Below, one piece after another: positions 63,331-64,000 of a stretch of DNA of 64,000 nucleotides. The notes below the pieces were generated by a model. The model was given only the letters and a program-made list of their open reading frames with translations. It did no database searches and was not told the DNA's origin. The position numbers were made by a program, and so were the translations under genes. The stretch is from an uncultured Bacteroides sp. (GTDB lineage Bacteria; Bacteroidota; Bacteroidia; Bacteroidales; Bacteroidaceae), in the NCBI RefSeq assembly GCF_963676325.1, contig NZ_OY781099.1, positions 3,720,001-3,784,000 on the forward strand, given 5' to 3'. Position 1 is the stretch's first letter. Each line of letters opens with the position of its first letter.

Positions 63331-63605
63331 TATTTAAGTCCTCCTTTCTTGCAAGAAAGTAACGCTGTACATAGCCATACCAGACAAATGATAGTGAGAA
63401 TAACAGAGAAGGAAGCTGCAATAAGCATTACAGAAAAAGAGAGGATTGCATTTGTTATGCGAAGAGAGTTTTTAACTGATATCTCCTGTTCCAGGATAGA
63501 AGATAAAAACTGAGAGTAAACTACTAGTTTAGCGGATACTAAACTATTCAATCCTTGTGCAAAGGATGGGCGCATCGATTCGATGCTGATTACTTGTTTT
63601 TTCAT
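63330..63605 (-). CDS. Small phage membrane protein
   Basis: 91 residues from the ATG at 63605 (MKKQVISIESMRPSFAQGLN). A helical N-terminal half and one or two membrane segments (about residues 52-82) with a final CKKGGLK. The upstream extension to 63686 reads through a large inverted repeat and is rejected. The start sits one base from an 18-bp inverted repeat that could control its expression. Function unknown. Confidence 0.58.
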   Translation of the reverse strand: MKKQVISIESMRPSFAQGLNSLVSAKLVVYSQFLSSILEQEISVKNSLRITNAILSFSVMLIAASFSVILTIICLVWLCTALLSCKKGGLK

Positions 63606-63681
63606 AACTTGTGATGTTTTAGCATTATGGCAGAAAAAAAAGAACGGCTGCCATTTCCCGTTCGCTAAAACATCACAAGTT
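63606..63681. repeat. 18-bp perfect inverted repeat at a phage gene start, motif repeated at 63851
   Basis: AACTTGTGATGTTTTAGC (63606-63623) and its perfect inverse (63664-63681) are 40 nt apart, with an inner ATGGCAG / CTGCCAT pair. A third copy, ACTTGTAATGTTTTAGC with one change, lies at 63851-63867. As RNA this would form a large hairpin one base before the ATG at 63605; as DNA it could be a pair of operator sites. Confidence 0.65.
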
Positions 63682-63798
63682 TGCACCGAAGAACAAAATT
63701 GTTGGGAAAGACAGCCGCCATTTCTTGATAAGAAACGTCTACTTTTTTATTTCGTATATCATTTTCGTGACTTCACGAAGATGGTCTGATTTAGGCAT

Positions 63799-63823
63799 AA
63801 AAAAAGCCCAATCCGTGTTGAGC
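63799..63823 (-). terminator. Terminator of the gene running off the right edge
   Basis: On the minus strand GCTCAA pairs with TTGGGC (one wobble) around CACGGA, followed by seven T. It lies about 120 nt past the stop at 63944. The stretch 63682-63943 has no convincing gene; it holds this terminator, the third copy of the motif at 63851 and the inverted repeat CAAATATT-N5-AATATTTG (63872-63892). Confidence 0.65.
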
Positions 63824-63943
63824 ATTATCCGTTACTCATCGGTACAATTTACTTGTAATGTTTTAGCTGGTGCAAATATTGAAATAATATTTGGAACAGC
63901 AAAATTATTCAAAAGAAATATTATATAAATAAATCAGGATACC

Positions 63944-64000
63944 TTACCAAGCTTCCTTTTTATCTAAAATAGGATTATCTTCGGAAGTCACAGCTTTTAT
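63944..64000 (-). CDS. C-terminus of a gene running off the right edge
   Basis: 18 codons and a TAA are visible; the deduced end is IKAVTSEDNPILDKKEAW. The other two minus-strand frames stop early. The charged tail looks like a real protein end and a terminator follows. Gene order would allow a DNA-packaging or replication gene, but the identity cannot be told from this piece. Confidence 0.45.
   Translation of the reverse strand: MKAVTSEDNPILDKKEAW

Larger units (their letters stand above)
37450..64000. mobile_element. Prophage with DGR, left end at tRNA-Pro, right end outside the window
   Basis: A tyrosine integrase next to tRNA-Pro marks the left end. Then follow, on the opposite strand, a DGR, fibre and baseplate genes, a lysis cassette, tape measure, tail and head-joining genes, a portal-like protein and small early genes. 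Gene order (portal, tail, tape measure, lysis, fibres) and the very long tape measure protein indicate a long-tailed phage. Terminase, major capsid and the lysogeny repressor are not seen and are expected to the right. All readable frames are intact, so the prophage could be functional. Confidence 0.88.

Noticed and set aside
63330..63686. Longer form of the 91-residue phage membrane protein
   Set aside because: The extra 27 residues are translated from the 18-bp inverted repeat region; the ATG at 63605 is the better start.
63725..63928. 67-codon plus-strand open frame near the right edge
   Set aside because: It runs across a minus-strand terminator and inverted repeats, with no promoter or protein-like composition.
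60000..64000. attR copy of the tRNA-Pro 3' end
   Set aside because: Scanned for the T-arm and acceptor sequence; none found, so the prophage end is outside the window.

Overview
The window is AT-rich chromosomal DNA from a member of the Bacteroidales, most likely Bacteroides or a close relative. The evidence is a NigD-like lipoprotein, a DUF3822 protein beside rsmD, outer-membrane beta-barrel and alpha-2-macroglobulin-type proteins, tRNAs without an encoded CCA, and many promoters of the Bacteroidales form TTTG-N19-TAnnTTTG with no Shine-Dalgarno need. I could run no database search, so family names rest on motifs and gene order.

Positions 1-37,450 are core chromosome. From left to right: the N-terminal part of an alpha-2-macroglobulin-like protein (-); a complete IS4-type insertion sequence with a 9-bp target duplication; a flippase-like membrane protein and pepD (-); rsmA and a DUF349 protein (+); tRNA-Gln (-); rsfS-ftsH-cdsA (+); a NigD-like lipoprotein and the surE-lpxB operon (-); parA-parB-DUF5683-lytic transglycosylase (+); spoT (+); a MerR regulator (-); alaS (+); a repeat-rich stretch that could be an origin region; a RecD-like helicase (-); a DUF3822 gene, an inserted HigB/HigA toxin-antitoxin pair and rsmD (+); cardiolipin synthase and a TonB-receptor-like beta-barrel protein (-); aroB and tRNA-Pro(GGG) (+).

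From about 37,450 to the right edge lies a prophage that appears to be integrated at tRNA-Pro. Its tyrosine integrase (+) sits next to the tRNA. Nearly everything else is on the minus strand and is read from the right edge leftward: the C-terminus of a gene running off the window, eight small genes (seven early ones, then a possible head-tail joining gene), a portal-like protein, head/tail genes, a 1,382-residue tape measure protein, a lysis cassette (membrane protein, GH19 endolysin, spanin-like lipoprotein), then six baseplate/fibre genes. Terminase and capsid genes and the right attachment site are not in view.

The most notable system is a diversity-generating retroelement (DGR) at the end of the fibre operon. 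It has a target protein of 466 residues (41,603-43,003), a variable repeat (41,652-41,777), a small two-helix membrane protein, a template repeat (40,986-41,111), a reverse transcriptase (39,209-40,774) and a small acidic protein. Template and variable repeats are both 126 nt and align without gaps. All 10 differences fall on adenines of the template's coding strand, which is the DGR signature. Two copies of a GC hairpin inside a 26-nt direct repeat flank the small membrane gene.

The prophage also carries five copies of one promoter design, GTCC-TTTT-N19-TAnnTTTG, with identical spacing. Four of the five follow directly on a terminator. They divide the minus-strand genes into transcription units and place the fibre genes and DGR in one unit.
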